Origin: Lutibacter sp.
GTDB lineage: Bacteria; Bacteroidota; Bacteroidia; Flavobacteriales; Flavobacteriaceae
NCBI RefSeq assembly: GCF_013041805.1
Contig: NZ_JABDRI010000080.1
Span: forward strand, 1-35,378
Direction: 5' to 3'
Length of the DNA: 35,378 bases
The notes beneath the pieces are model-generated. The model saw nothing but the letters and a program-made list of their open reading frames with translations, made no database searches and was not told the DNA's origin. Positions 18,230 through 25,369 of this stretch are shown here, in pieces (the stretch's first letter is position 1; each line of letters begins with the position of its first letter). The translations under genes were made by a program, and so were the position numbers.

Positions 18230-18237
18230 TAGTTTTG
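18230..18237 (+). promoter_or_regulatory. Candidate -7 element of the persulfide dioxygenase gene
   Basis: TAGTTTTG matches TAnnTTTG and lies 43 bases before the ATG at 18281. There is no good -33 element; the CRP/FNR-type site occupies that region. Confidence 0.5.
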
Positions 18238-18280
18238 AAATTCGAAGAAAAAAAATTAATAACATAAAAATCAATTCATT

Positions 18281-19696
18281 ATGAAAGTTGAACAGTTGTT
18301 TACAGGATGCTTAGCGGAAATGGCATATTATATTCATTCCAACGGAGAAGCAGCAATAATTGACCCTTTAAGAGAAACAGAACCATATTTAGAAATGGCA
18401 AAAGCAGATGGGGCTAAAATTAAGTACATATTTTTAACTCATTTCCATGCTGATTTTGTATCTGGACAAGTAGATTTAGCTAGAGAAACTGGAGCAACTA
18501 TAGTTTTTGGTCCAAATGCAGATCCAAACTATGAAATTCATCAAGGAACTGATGGAGAAGAATTTAAAATTGGAGCTTTAACACTTAAGTTATTACACAC
18601 TCCAGGTCATACAATGGAGTCTTCATCTTACTTGTTAATTGATGAGAAAGGGAAAACACCATATGTGTTTACGGGAGATTGTTTGTTTATTGGTGATGTA
18701 GGTCGTCCAGATTTAGCTGTGAAATCTCATTTAACACAAGATGACTTAGCAGGTCATTTATTTGACTCATTGCGTAATAAAATTATGACTTTACCAGATG
18801 ATATTATTGTATATCCAAATCATGGAGCGGGGTCTGCTTGCGGTAAAAATATGAGTTCTGAAACTTTTGACACTTTAGGAAATCAGAAGAAAACAAATTA
18901 TGCTTTAAGAGCTGATATGACCAAAGAAGAGTTTATTAAAGAAGTAACTACAGGTCTTAAGCCAGCACCACAATATTTTGGTAATAATGTAAGAATGAAT
19001 AAAGGTATCAATACAAGTATTGATGAAATTTTGCATAGAGGTACTACTCCAATAGATGCTGATTCTTTTAAAGAAATGAGCGAGCAAAAAGATATTTTAG
19101 TAATTGATACACGTTCTAAAGAAGTATATGCTGAAGAAGGTACAGTTCCTGGAGCTTGGTATATTGGTGTTGATGGTAATTTTGCACCTTGGGTTGGTGC
19201 ACTAGTAAAAGATATCAATCAAAAAATTATTTTCATTGCTGAAGGAGGAAGAGAGCATGAAGTAGTGACTCGTTTTTCACGTGTTGGATATGACAATACC
19301 ATTGGATATTTAAGAGGAGGAATGCACGCTTGGAAAGCTGCAGGACATGCGTTTGATCAAATAGGGTCTATGTCTGCAATTCAGTTCGCAAATCGATTAA
19401 AAGAAGGCTCAATGGAAGCTCCAATAGATGTTAGAAAAGAATCAGAATATTTATCTGAGCACGTTGTTGGTGTTGAAAACTTTCCTTTAGATACTATTCA
19501 CGCAAATTTTGCAGAATTAAATCCAAATAAGGAATACTTTTTACATTGTGCAAGTGGGTATAGATCGTTAATTGCTGCATCTATTTTCCAAGCAAATGGA
19601 ATTAGTAAAGTTCACGATGTTAGAGGTGGATTTGCAGATATTAAAGATAGTGGAGCAGAACTTACAGAGTATGTTTGCCCAACTACACTTTTATAA
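18281..19696 (+). CDS. Persulfide dioxygenase (MBL fold) fused to two rhodanese domains
   Basis: The N-terminal metallo-beta-lactamase domain (about 1-245) resembles ETHE1/CstB-type persulfide dioxygenases, which oxidise glutathione- or other thiol persulfides to sulfite in the cytoplasm. It has THFHADF (His54, His56), HTPGHT (His110) and TGDCLF (Asp133). His54, His110 and Asp133 fit the 2-His-1-Asp iron site of ETHE1. Two rhodanese domains follow (about 265-360 and 375-471). The first has EGGREHE where the catalytic Cys loop would be, so it is probably inactive. The second keeps an active-site loop CASGYRS with Cys423. This gives an enzyme coupling sulfane-sulfur transfer to persulfide oxidation. 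It follows the SulP pair but has its own promoter and ends at a two-way terminator. Confidence 0.9.
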   Translation: MKVEQLFTGCLAEMAYYIHSNGEAAIIDPLRETEPYLEMAKADGAKIKYIFLTHFHADFVSGQVDLARETGATIVFGPNADPNYEIHQGTDGEEFKIGALTLKLLHTPGHTMESSSYLLIDEKGKTPYVFTGDCLFIGDVGRPDLAVKSHLTQDDLAGHLFDSLRNKIMTLPDDIIVYPNHGAGSACGKNMSSETFDTLGNQKKTNYALRADMTKEEFIKEVTTGLKPAPQYFGNNVRMNKGINTSIDEILHRGTTPIDADSFKEMSEQKDILVIDTRSKEVYAEEGTVPGAWYIGVDGNFAPWVGALVKDINQKIIFIAEGGREHEVVTRFSRVGYDNTIGYLRGGMHAWKAAGHAFDQIGSMSAIQFANRLKEGSMEAPIDVRKESEYLSEHVVGVENFPLDTIHANFAELNPNKEYFLHCASGYRSLIAASIFQANGISKVHDVRGGFADIKDSGAELTEYVCPTTLL

Positions 19697-19723
19697 TTGA
19701 AATAAAATTAGATAGTTAATATA

Positions 19724-19759
19724 AAAAAAGGGATTGTTACTTGTAACAATCCCTTTTTT
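19724..19759. terminator. Bidirectional terminator between the persulfide dioxygenase gene and leuB
   Basis: Perfect 17-base arms at 19724-19740 and 19743-19759 (core GGGATTGTTAC / GTAACAATCCC) have A and T flanks. It lies between two converging genes. Confidence 0.92.
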
Positions 19760-19774
19760 GCTTTTGTATAATAC

Positions 19775-20833
19775 TTATAAATTGGTAGCTAACCAGTTTC
19801 CAACCTCACTTGTTTTATAAGCTTTATTGTCACCTGATAAATCTTCAGTTACAATGCCTTCAGCTAATGATTTATTTACTACATTTTTAATTGCCTCTGC
19901 CTCTTTGGTTAATCCAAAAGCATCTTCAAACATCATAGCTGCTGATAAAATTGTGGCTAGTGGATTTGCAATATCTTTGCCAGCTGCTTGTGGATAAGAA
20001 CCATGAATCGGCTCATAAAGTGAGGTTTTTTCACCAACCGAAGCACTCGGCATTAAACCCATTGATCCTGAAATTACAGAAGCTTCATCGGTTAAAATAT
20101 CACCAAATAAGTTTTCGGTTATTAATACATCGTACGAATTTGGCCATTGCACTAAACGCATGGCAACAGCATCAACAAATTCATATGAAACCTCTACTTC
20201 AGGATATTCTTTTTCCATCGCTTGAACCGTTTCTCTCCATAATCTCGATGTTTCAAGCACATTCGCTTTATCCACACAACATAATTTTTTGGTACGTGTC
20301 ATAGCTAATTCAAAGCCTTTTTTAGCTAGCCGTTGAACTTCCGCTCTTGTATAAACACAATTGTCAAAAGCTGTTTCGCCACCATCTCTTCTTCCTTTTT
20401 CACCAAAGTAAATACCACCGGTTAATTCTCTTAAAAACACTAAATCGGTTCCTTCAATACGCTCTCGCTTTAAAGGAGAGTTATCAATTAGTGAAGGAAA
20501 TGTAAATGTTGGTCGCACATTTGCAAATAGTCCCAATTTTTTACGCATTTTTAATAAGCCTTGTTCAGGTCGAACTTTTGCCAAAGGATCATTATCGTAT
20601 TTTGGATGACCAATAGCGCCAAATAAAACAGCATCGGCATTTACACATATTTCATGAGTTTCATCAGGGTATGGTTCACCAACAGCATCAATAGCTGCAG
20701 CTCCTGTTAATGCGGGAGTCCAATTGATTTCATGATTAAATTTTACAGCTATGGCATCGCATACTTTTACTGCCTGTTCAATTACTTCTGGTCCAATTCC
20801 GTCACCTGCTAATAGAGCAATATTTAATTTCAT
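19775..20833 (-). CDS. leuB: 3-isopropylmalate dehydrogenase
   Basis: LeuB oxidatively decarboxylates 3-isopropylmalate with NAD+ to 2-ketoisocaproate, the third dedicated step of leucine synthesis in the cytoplasm. The 352 residues are normal length. Motifs seen are LAGDGIGPEV at the N-terminus, ELTGGIYFGEKG with the catalytic Tyr, CCVDKANVLETSRLWRE with the catalytic Lys, and the Asp-rich metal site (FVDAVAMRLV, NLFGDILTDEASVISGS). It is last in the leuC-leuD-leuA-leuB operon, eight bases after leuA, and ends at the terminator at 19724. Confidence 0.97.
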   Translation of the reverse strand: MKLNIALLAGDGIGPEVIEQAVKVCDAIAVKFNHEINWTPALTGAAAIDAVGEPYPDETHEICVNADAVLFGAIGHPKYDNDPLAKVRPEQGLLKMRKKLGLFANVRPTFTFPSLIDNSPLKRERIEGTDLVFLRELTGGIYFGEKGRRDGGETAFDNCVYTRAEVQRLAKKGFELAMTRTKKLCCVDKANVLETSRLWRETVQAMEKEYPEVEVSYEFVDAVAMRLVQWPNSYDVLITENLFGDILTDEASVISGSMGLMPSASVGEKTSLYEPIHGSYPQAAGKDIANPLATILSAAMMFEDAFGLTKEAEAIKNVVNKSLAEGIVTEDLSGDNKAYKTSEVGNWLATNL

Positions 20834-20841
20834 TTTTATAA

Positions 20842-22359
20842 TTATAAGTTTAACATTTTTTGAGTTGCTTTAATTGCAGATACTGTTTGATCTGAATCTA
20901 AACCTCTCGTAATAAATTTAGTATCTTTAGTTTCCCAAGTAATAATAGTTTCACATAATGCATCAGAAGTACTTCCCGGAGGAATTCTAACAGCATAATC
21001 TACCAACTTCGGCAATTTCATTTTTTTTGTTTTATACAATTTACCTAGTGCATTCATAAAAGCATCAAATTGTCCATCTCCTTGCGCATGTTCTTCAAAC
21101 AACTCACCATCAATTTTTACAGCTACTGTTGTAGATGGTTTCAGTCCTTTCGAATGTGTTAGAACATAAGATTCAATTGTTATTTTTTCTTCATACAAGT
21201 TGCTATCTAACACATCTGAAATAATATATGGCAAATCTTCTTTGGTCACCAATTCTTTCTTGTCACCTAACTCAATAATTCGTTGTGTTACTTTTAGTAA
21301 ATCAACTTGATTTAATTTTAAACCCAGTTCTTGAAGGTTTTTCTCAATATTTGCTTTTCCTGACGTTTTTCCTAAAGCATATTTCCGTTTTCGTCCAAAA
21401 CGTTCAGGCATTAAATCATTAAAATAGAGGTTGTTTTTATTGTCACCATCAGCATGAATTCCTGCTGTTTGTGTAAATACGTTATCTCCAACAACTGGTT
21501 TATTTGAAGGAATTCTAACTCCTGAGAATGTTTCAATTAACTTACTAACTGAATATAATGAGCTTTCTTTCACTTGAATTTCAACTTCATTTTTAAAGAA
21601 ATCGTTAATCACAGCAACAACGCTAGCCATAGGAGCATTTCCGGCTCTTTCTCCCATACCGTTCACTGTTAAATGTAATCCTTTGGCCCCTGCTTTTATA
21701 GATTCCATAACGTTCGCCACACTTAAGTCGTAATCGTTATGTGCATGAAAATCAAAATGAATATCTGGGTATTTTGTAGTTATTTTAGAAAAATAAGCAT
21801 ACGTTTCTGAAGGTGTTAAAACACCTAAGGTATCAGGTAATAAAATCCGTTTGACTGATTGAGTTGCTAAAAAATCTAAAAACTGAAAAACATATTCAGG
21901 AGAATTATGCATTCCATTACTCCAATCTTCTAAATATACATTGGTTGCAATATTTGCATTATTTGCCAATTCAATAACTTCTTTTATTTCTGAAAAATGT
22001 TGTTCAGGAGTTTTTTTTAATTGGTGCTTTAAATGATTGAGCGAGCCTTTTGTTAATAAATTTTGAACTTTTGCTCCAGCTTTAATCATCCAATCTATAG
22101 ATTTTCCACCATCTACAAAAGTTAACATCTCAACCTGATTGATATAATTGTTTTTTGCCGCCCAATCTGTAATTGATTTTACAGCTTGAAATTCACCTTC
22201 AGAAACTCTTGCTGATGCAACTTCAATTCTATCAACATTTAGTTCTTCTAACAATAATTTTGCGATGGTTAGTTTTTCAGATGAAGGAAAAGAAACGCCT
22301 GAGGTTTGTTCACCATCTCTAAGAGTGGTGTCCATGATTTCAATTTTTCTTAACTCCAT
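20842..22359 (-). CDS. leuA: 2-isopropylmalate synthase family protein (LeuA, citramalate-synthase-like type)
   Basis: This is an HMGL-family acyl-CoA condensing enzyme. The TIM barrel (about residues 5-270) starts MDTTLRDGEQTSGVSF, carries the metal-binding HAHND (His205, His207) and has NGMGERAGNAP. The C-terminal about 130 residues form the LeuA allosteric dimer domain, where leucine (or isoleucine in CimA) binds. The operon position between leuD and leuB favours 2-isopropylmalate synthesis from 2-ketoisovalerate and acetyl-CoA. However, the sequence type, as in CimA-like enzymes, means (R)-citramalate synthase activity cannot be excluded. One base separates it from leuD and eight from leuB. 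Confidence 0.88.
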   Translation of the reverse strand: MELRKIEIMDTTLRDGEQTSGVSFPSSEKLTIAKLLLEELNVDRIEVASARVSEGEFQAVKSITDWAAKNNYINQVEMLTFVDGGKSIDWMIKAGAKVQNLLTKGSLNHLKHQLKKTPEQHFSEIKEVIELANNANIATNVYLEDWSNGMHNSPEYVFQFLDFLATQSVKRILLPDTLGVLTPSETYAYFSKITTKYPDIHFDFHAHNDYDLSVANVMESIKAGAKGLHLTVNGMGERAGNAPMASVVAVINDFFKNEVEIQVKESSLYSVSKLIETFSGVRIPSNKPVVGDNVFTQTAGIHADGDNKNNLYFNDLMPERFGRKRKYALGKTSGKANIEKNLQELGLKLNQVDLLKVTQRIIELGDKKELVTKEDLPYIISDVLDSNLYEEKITIESYVLTHSKGLKPSTTVAVKIDGELFEEHAQGDGQFDAFMNALGKLYKTKKMKLPKLVDYAVRIPPGSTSDALCETIITWETKDTKFITRGLDSDQTVSAIKATQKMLNL

Positions 22360-22360
22360 A

Positions 22361-22957
22361 TTAAAAAGGTCTTGTTTCTGCGAACTTTTCTATTTCAGAT
22401 TTCATTTTTGTTAAATAATCAATATCGTCATACCCATTTAACATATTTTCCTTTTTATAACTGTTGATATCAAATGACTCTTGTTCGCCAGTTGATAAAA
22501 TTGTGATTGTTTGGTTAGGTAAATTAATTTCAATTTCAGCAGTTGGATCTGATTCAATTGTTTTAAAAATTTGATCTAAAAAATCAGCGCTTACCTGCAC
22601 AGGTAAAACACCAATATTTAAACAATTTCCTCTAAAAATATCTGCAAAAAAACTAGAAACCACACAACGGAATCCATAATCATATACAGCCCAAGCTGCG
22701 TGTTCTCTTGATGAGCCAGAACCAAAATTTTTACCACCAACTAATATTTTTCCTTTATAAATTGGATTGTTAAAAACAAATGATTCTTTTGGAGTATTGT
22801 CTGAATTATATCTCCAGTCTCTAAAAAGATTGTCACCAAACCCTTTACGTTCTGTAGCTTTTAAAAAACGTGCAGGTATAATTTGATCGGTATCAACATT
22901 TTCAATTGGTAATGGAACCGCGGTACTTTTTAATATTTCGAATTTATCGTAAGCCAT
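22361..22957 (-). CDS. leuD: 3-isopropylmalate dehydratase small subunit
   Basis: LeuD is the swivel subunit that pairs with LeuC to isomerise 2- to 3-isopropylmalate. The 198 residues are the usual length. Signature segments are NVDTDQIIPARFLKATERKGFG and GKNFGSGSSREHAAWAVYDYGFRCVV, containing the substrate-binding Ser/Arg residues. It reads directly into leuA with one base between. Upstream it is separated from leuC by a 438-bp insert, although leuC and leuD are usually adjacent. Confidence 0.97.
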   Translation of the reverse strand: MAYDKFEILKSTAVPLPIENVDTDQIIPARFLKATERKGFGDNLFRDWRYNSDNTPKESFVFNNPIYKGKILVGGKNFGSGSSREHAAWAVYDYGFRCVVSSFFADIFRGNCLNIGVLPVQVSADFLDQIFKTIESDPTAEIEINLPNQTITILSTGEQESFDINSYKKENMLNGYDDIDYLTKMKSEIEKFAETRPF

Positions 22958-22965
22958 ATTATTAT

Positions 22966-22999
22966 GCTTTTGGCTGCTAGCTTTTAGCTGTTGGCTATT
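22966..22999 (+). repeat. Left arm of imperfect inverted repeat flanking the four-helix-bundle gene
   Basis: The arm is built from short GCTTTTGGC, TAGCTTTTAGC and TGTTGGC-like units. It overlaps the last codon of the four-helix-bundle frame and pairs with 23370-23403. Confidence 0.6.
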
Positions 23000-23357
23000 T
23001 GCTAGTAGTGTTAATTTTACTTATTAATTTATTTAAACTTCTTTTTAGTTGGTCTACTTTTCCAACTAATTCGATTATATCTTTTTCTGAAACAAGGTTT
23101 AAATCTTTCACAAGAATTAAAAAATATTCCAATTCTGTTGCTGATCCATTTGCAATAACAAGAAACCTTTTAAATTCAACCTCACTTTCTCTACCACAAC
23201 CTTCTGCTATATTTGCAGGGACAGATGATGAAGCTCTTCTCATTTGACTTGTTAAGCCATATTACTCAACTTTAGGAAAACTATTTGTTAATTTATAAAC
23301 ATCTAATGTAATTTGATGCCCTAATTCCCAAACTTGATATTTTCTAAAATTCCTCAT
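22995..23357 (-). pseudogene. Four-helix-bundle protein (23S rRNA intervening-sequence type), interrupted by one in-frame stop
   Basis: Reading from the ATG at 23357 gives MRNFRKYQVWELGHQITLD ... SFPKVE, then TAA at 23262-23264 (codon 32), then YGLTSQMRRASSSVPANIAEG and on to the end. All of this is in one frame of 121 codons. The family normally has a continuous FPxxExYGLTSQxRRAxxSxPxNIAEG block, so the TAA replaces one residue, most simply by CAA to TAA (Gln). The conserved remainder (GRESEVEFKRFLVIANGSATELEYFLILVKDL) is intact to about residue 120. An ATG at 23243 could only yield a truncated product. Family members occur inside 23S rRNA insertions and elsewhere, and their function is unknown. 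The gene lies in a repeat-bounded insert in the leu operon. Confidence 0.85.
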
Positions 23358-23369
23358 TCAACAAATTTA

Positions 23370-23403
23370 ATTAGCCAATGGCAAACTGCTAAAGGCTAAA
23401 AGC
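23370..23403 (-). repeat. Right arm of imperfect inverted repeat flanking the four-helix-bundle gene
   Basis: On the minus strand the arm runs from GCTTTTAGCC to TTGGCTAAT, matching 22966-22999 at 24 of 34 positions. It lies 12 bases upstream of the four-helix-bundle ATG and just past the leuC stop. Confidence 0.6.
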
Positions 23404-23407
23404 ACTG

Positions 23408-24802
23408 TTATAACAATGTTCTTGGATCAGTTACAACGCCTGTTACCGCTGTTGCTGCAGCGACTAGCGGACTTGCTAATAATGTTTTTGATCCTGGTCC
23501 TTGACGTCCTTCAAAATTTCTATTTGAAGTACTTACTGCAACTTTACCTGCAGGAACTTTATCATCGTTCATTGCCAAACAAGCTGAACAACCTGGTTCA
23601 CGTAACACAAAACCAGCTTCATTAAATATATCTAATAAACCTTCTTCTTTTATTTTTGCTTCAACAATATGTGAACCAGGCACTAACCAAGCTGTAATAT
23701 TAGCTGCTTTTTTACGTCCTTTTACAATAGATGCAAATGCTCTAAAATCTTCAATTCTACCATTGGTACAACTTCCAATAAATACATAATCAACAGGTTT
23801 ACCAATCATAGATTCTCCTTCAGAAAAGCCCATATAATCAAGTGATTTTTTATAGGTTGCAGCTCCACCTTCAACTTGATCAGCGGTTGGAATGTTGTTA
23901 GAAATACCAGTACCCATACCTGGATTGGTTCCATAGGTAATCATTGGTTCAATTTCATCAGCACTAAAAGTCAATTCTTTATCAAAAATAGCATCTTCAT
24001 CAGTACTTAATGTTTCCCAATAAGCCATTGCTTTATCCCAACCTGCTCCTTTTGGTGCAAATTGTCTTCCTTGTACATATTCAAATGTTTTTTCATCTGG
24101 AGCAATTAAACCTCCACGAGCTCCCATTTCAATACTTAAATTACAAACGGTCATACGACCTTCCATGGTCATATTTCTAAACACATCACCAGCATATTCA
24201 ACAAAATAACCAGTTGCTCCTGAGGTTGTTAATTTTGAAATGATAAACAATGCAACATCTTTAGGTGTTACTCCTGCTCCAAGCTCTCCGTTTACGTTGA
24301 TACGCATTTTTTTTGGCTTAGGTTGCATAATACATTGAGATGAAAGCACCATTTCAACTTCTGAAGTACCAATACCAAAAGCAATAGCACCAAAAGCGCC
24401 ATGTGTTGATGTATGTGAATCACCACAAACTATGGTTGCACCCGGCAATGTAATTCCGTATTCTGGACCTACAACGTGTACAATTCCATTTTGTTGATGT
24501 CCTAATCCCCAGTGAGAAATTCCCCATTCGGCAGAATTTTCTTCTAAGGCTTTTAGCTGATTCGCTGAAAGTGGATCTTCAACAGGTAAATGTTGGTTTA
24601 TAGTTGGTGTGTTATGATCTGCTGTAGCAAAAGTTCTATTTGGAAATAAAACGCTATTATTTCGACTTTTTAACCCTAAAAAAGCTACAGGACTTGTAAC
24701 CTCATGAATTAAATGTCTGTCAATAAACAGCACATCTGGTCCGTCTTCAATTTTACGAACAACGTGTGAATCCCAAACTTTGTCAAATAATGTTAATTTC
24801 AT
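23408..24802 (-). CDS. leuC: 3-isopropylmalate dehydratase large subunit
   Basis: LeuC is the aconitase-family subunit that carries a 4Fe-4S cluster and, with LeuD, isomerises 2- to 3-isopropylmalate. Its 464 residues are the usual length. It starts [12 protein letters not shown] and shows [26 protein letters not shown]. Cluster ligands are Cys345 (FIGSCTNGR), Cys405 and Cys408 ([10 protein letters not shown]). It is the first gene of the leu operon on the minus strand. A possible -7 element (TAATTTTG) lies about 60 bases upstream. Confidence 0.97.
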   Translation of the reverse strand: MKLTLFDKVWDSHVVRKIEDGPDVLFIDRHLIHEVTSPVAFLGLKSRNNSVLFPNRTFATADHNTPTINQHLPVEDPLSANQLKALEENSAEWGISHWGLGHQQNGIVHVVGPEYGITLPGATIVCGDSHTSTHGAFGAIAFGIGTSEVEMVLSSQCIMQPKPKKMRINVNGELGAGVTPKDVALFIISKLTTSGATGYFVEYAGDVFRNMTMEGRMTVCNLSIEMGARGGLIAPDEKTFEYVQGRQFAPKGAGWDKAMAYWETLSTDEDAIFDKELTFSADEIEPMITYGTNPGMGTGISNNIPTADQVEGGAATYKKSLDYMGFSEGESMIGKPVDYVFIGSCTNGRIEDFRAFASIVKGRKKAANITAWLVPGSHIVEAKIKEEGLLDIFNEAGFVLREPGCSACLAMNDDKVPAGKVAVSTSNRNFEGRQGPGSKTLLASPLVAAATAVTGVVTDPRTLL

Positions 24803-25369
24803 GTATCTATTTTTTTGTAATTATTTTTTACTTTCTTGAAAATCTTAAGTAAAATAACGGCTGCAAAATTAACAAAAGGATAAAAATTATCATTTTCTGA
24901 ACTTATATTATACGATGTCCAAATTACTTTTTTATTATTTATTTTCATTTTTAAATATACAGAAGCCAATTTAACTAATGGATCTTTATTTACGCGACGG
25001 TTTATGCTTTGCAAAAATCGCAAATAGAAAAGTTATTATTTTAAATATTTTATATTAAAACCAGTTAAAATTTTAATAAAATATAGTTTAAAACTATTTT
25101 TCATAAACTATTTATAATTTATGTTTAAATAAAGAATAAATGTGTATATGCTGAATTATTGCTTGTTTTATATGGTTAAATATTAAAAGAAACTCTTAAT
25201 ACAATCAAAATACTACGATATTCAAAAAAATAAATTTTTATGACGAAGTGAAATTTAAAATACTATATGTTTTAATTTTTCCTTAAAAGCAACTTAGCAA
25301 GAATTTTGTTTAAAGTAGACATGCGCTTTAATCTTATTTTTATATTCTAATAACCAATTTTAAAATTGA
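24803..25369. other. 567-base intergenic region upstream of leuC
   Basis: The region is very AT-rich. It holds the leuC leader and presumably its promoter. A 74-codon open frame ending at the leuC start is probably spurious, as it has no recognisable domain and is Lys/Asn-rich. A short palindrome, ATAGTTTAAAACTAT, lies at 25083-25097. I see no riboswitch, leader peptide rich in Leu, tRNA or repeat family. Confidence 0.5.
24864..24871 (-). promoter_or_regulatory. Candidate -7 element of the leu operon
   Basis: The minus strand reads TAATTTTG, matching TAnnTTTG, 61 bases before the leuC ATG. No -33 TTTG lies at proper spacing, so support is weak. Confidence 0.35.

Larger units (their letters stand above)
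22966..23403. mobile_element. Putative four-helix-bundle gene cassette with imperfect inverted-repeat ends, inserted between leuC and leuD
   Basis: The segment has related 34-base ends: 22966-22999 on the plus strand begins GCTTTTGGC, and 23370-23403 read on the minus strand begins GCTTTTAGCC. An ungapped comparison gives 24 of 34 identical bases, including GCTTTT, TAGC and TTGGCTA. Between them lies one broken four-helix-bundle gene. The element begins four bases past the leuC stop and ends eight bases before the leuD ATG, so it fills the junction almost exactly. I see no clear target-site duplication. Calling it mobile is inference. Confidence 0.5.

Noticed and set aside
24799-25023. A 74-codon frame on the minus strand ending at the leuC start (ATGA overlap)
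   Set aside because: It is Lys/Asn-rich with no domain or signal, lies in very AT-rich leader sequence, and contains the likely leuC promoter element; probably chance.
25355-25368. Perfect palindrome CAATTTTAAAATTG after the GNAT/nitrilase gene as a terminator
   Set aside because: The stem is almost entirely A-T without a loop, so it would be too weak; likely chance in AT-rich DNA.
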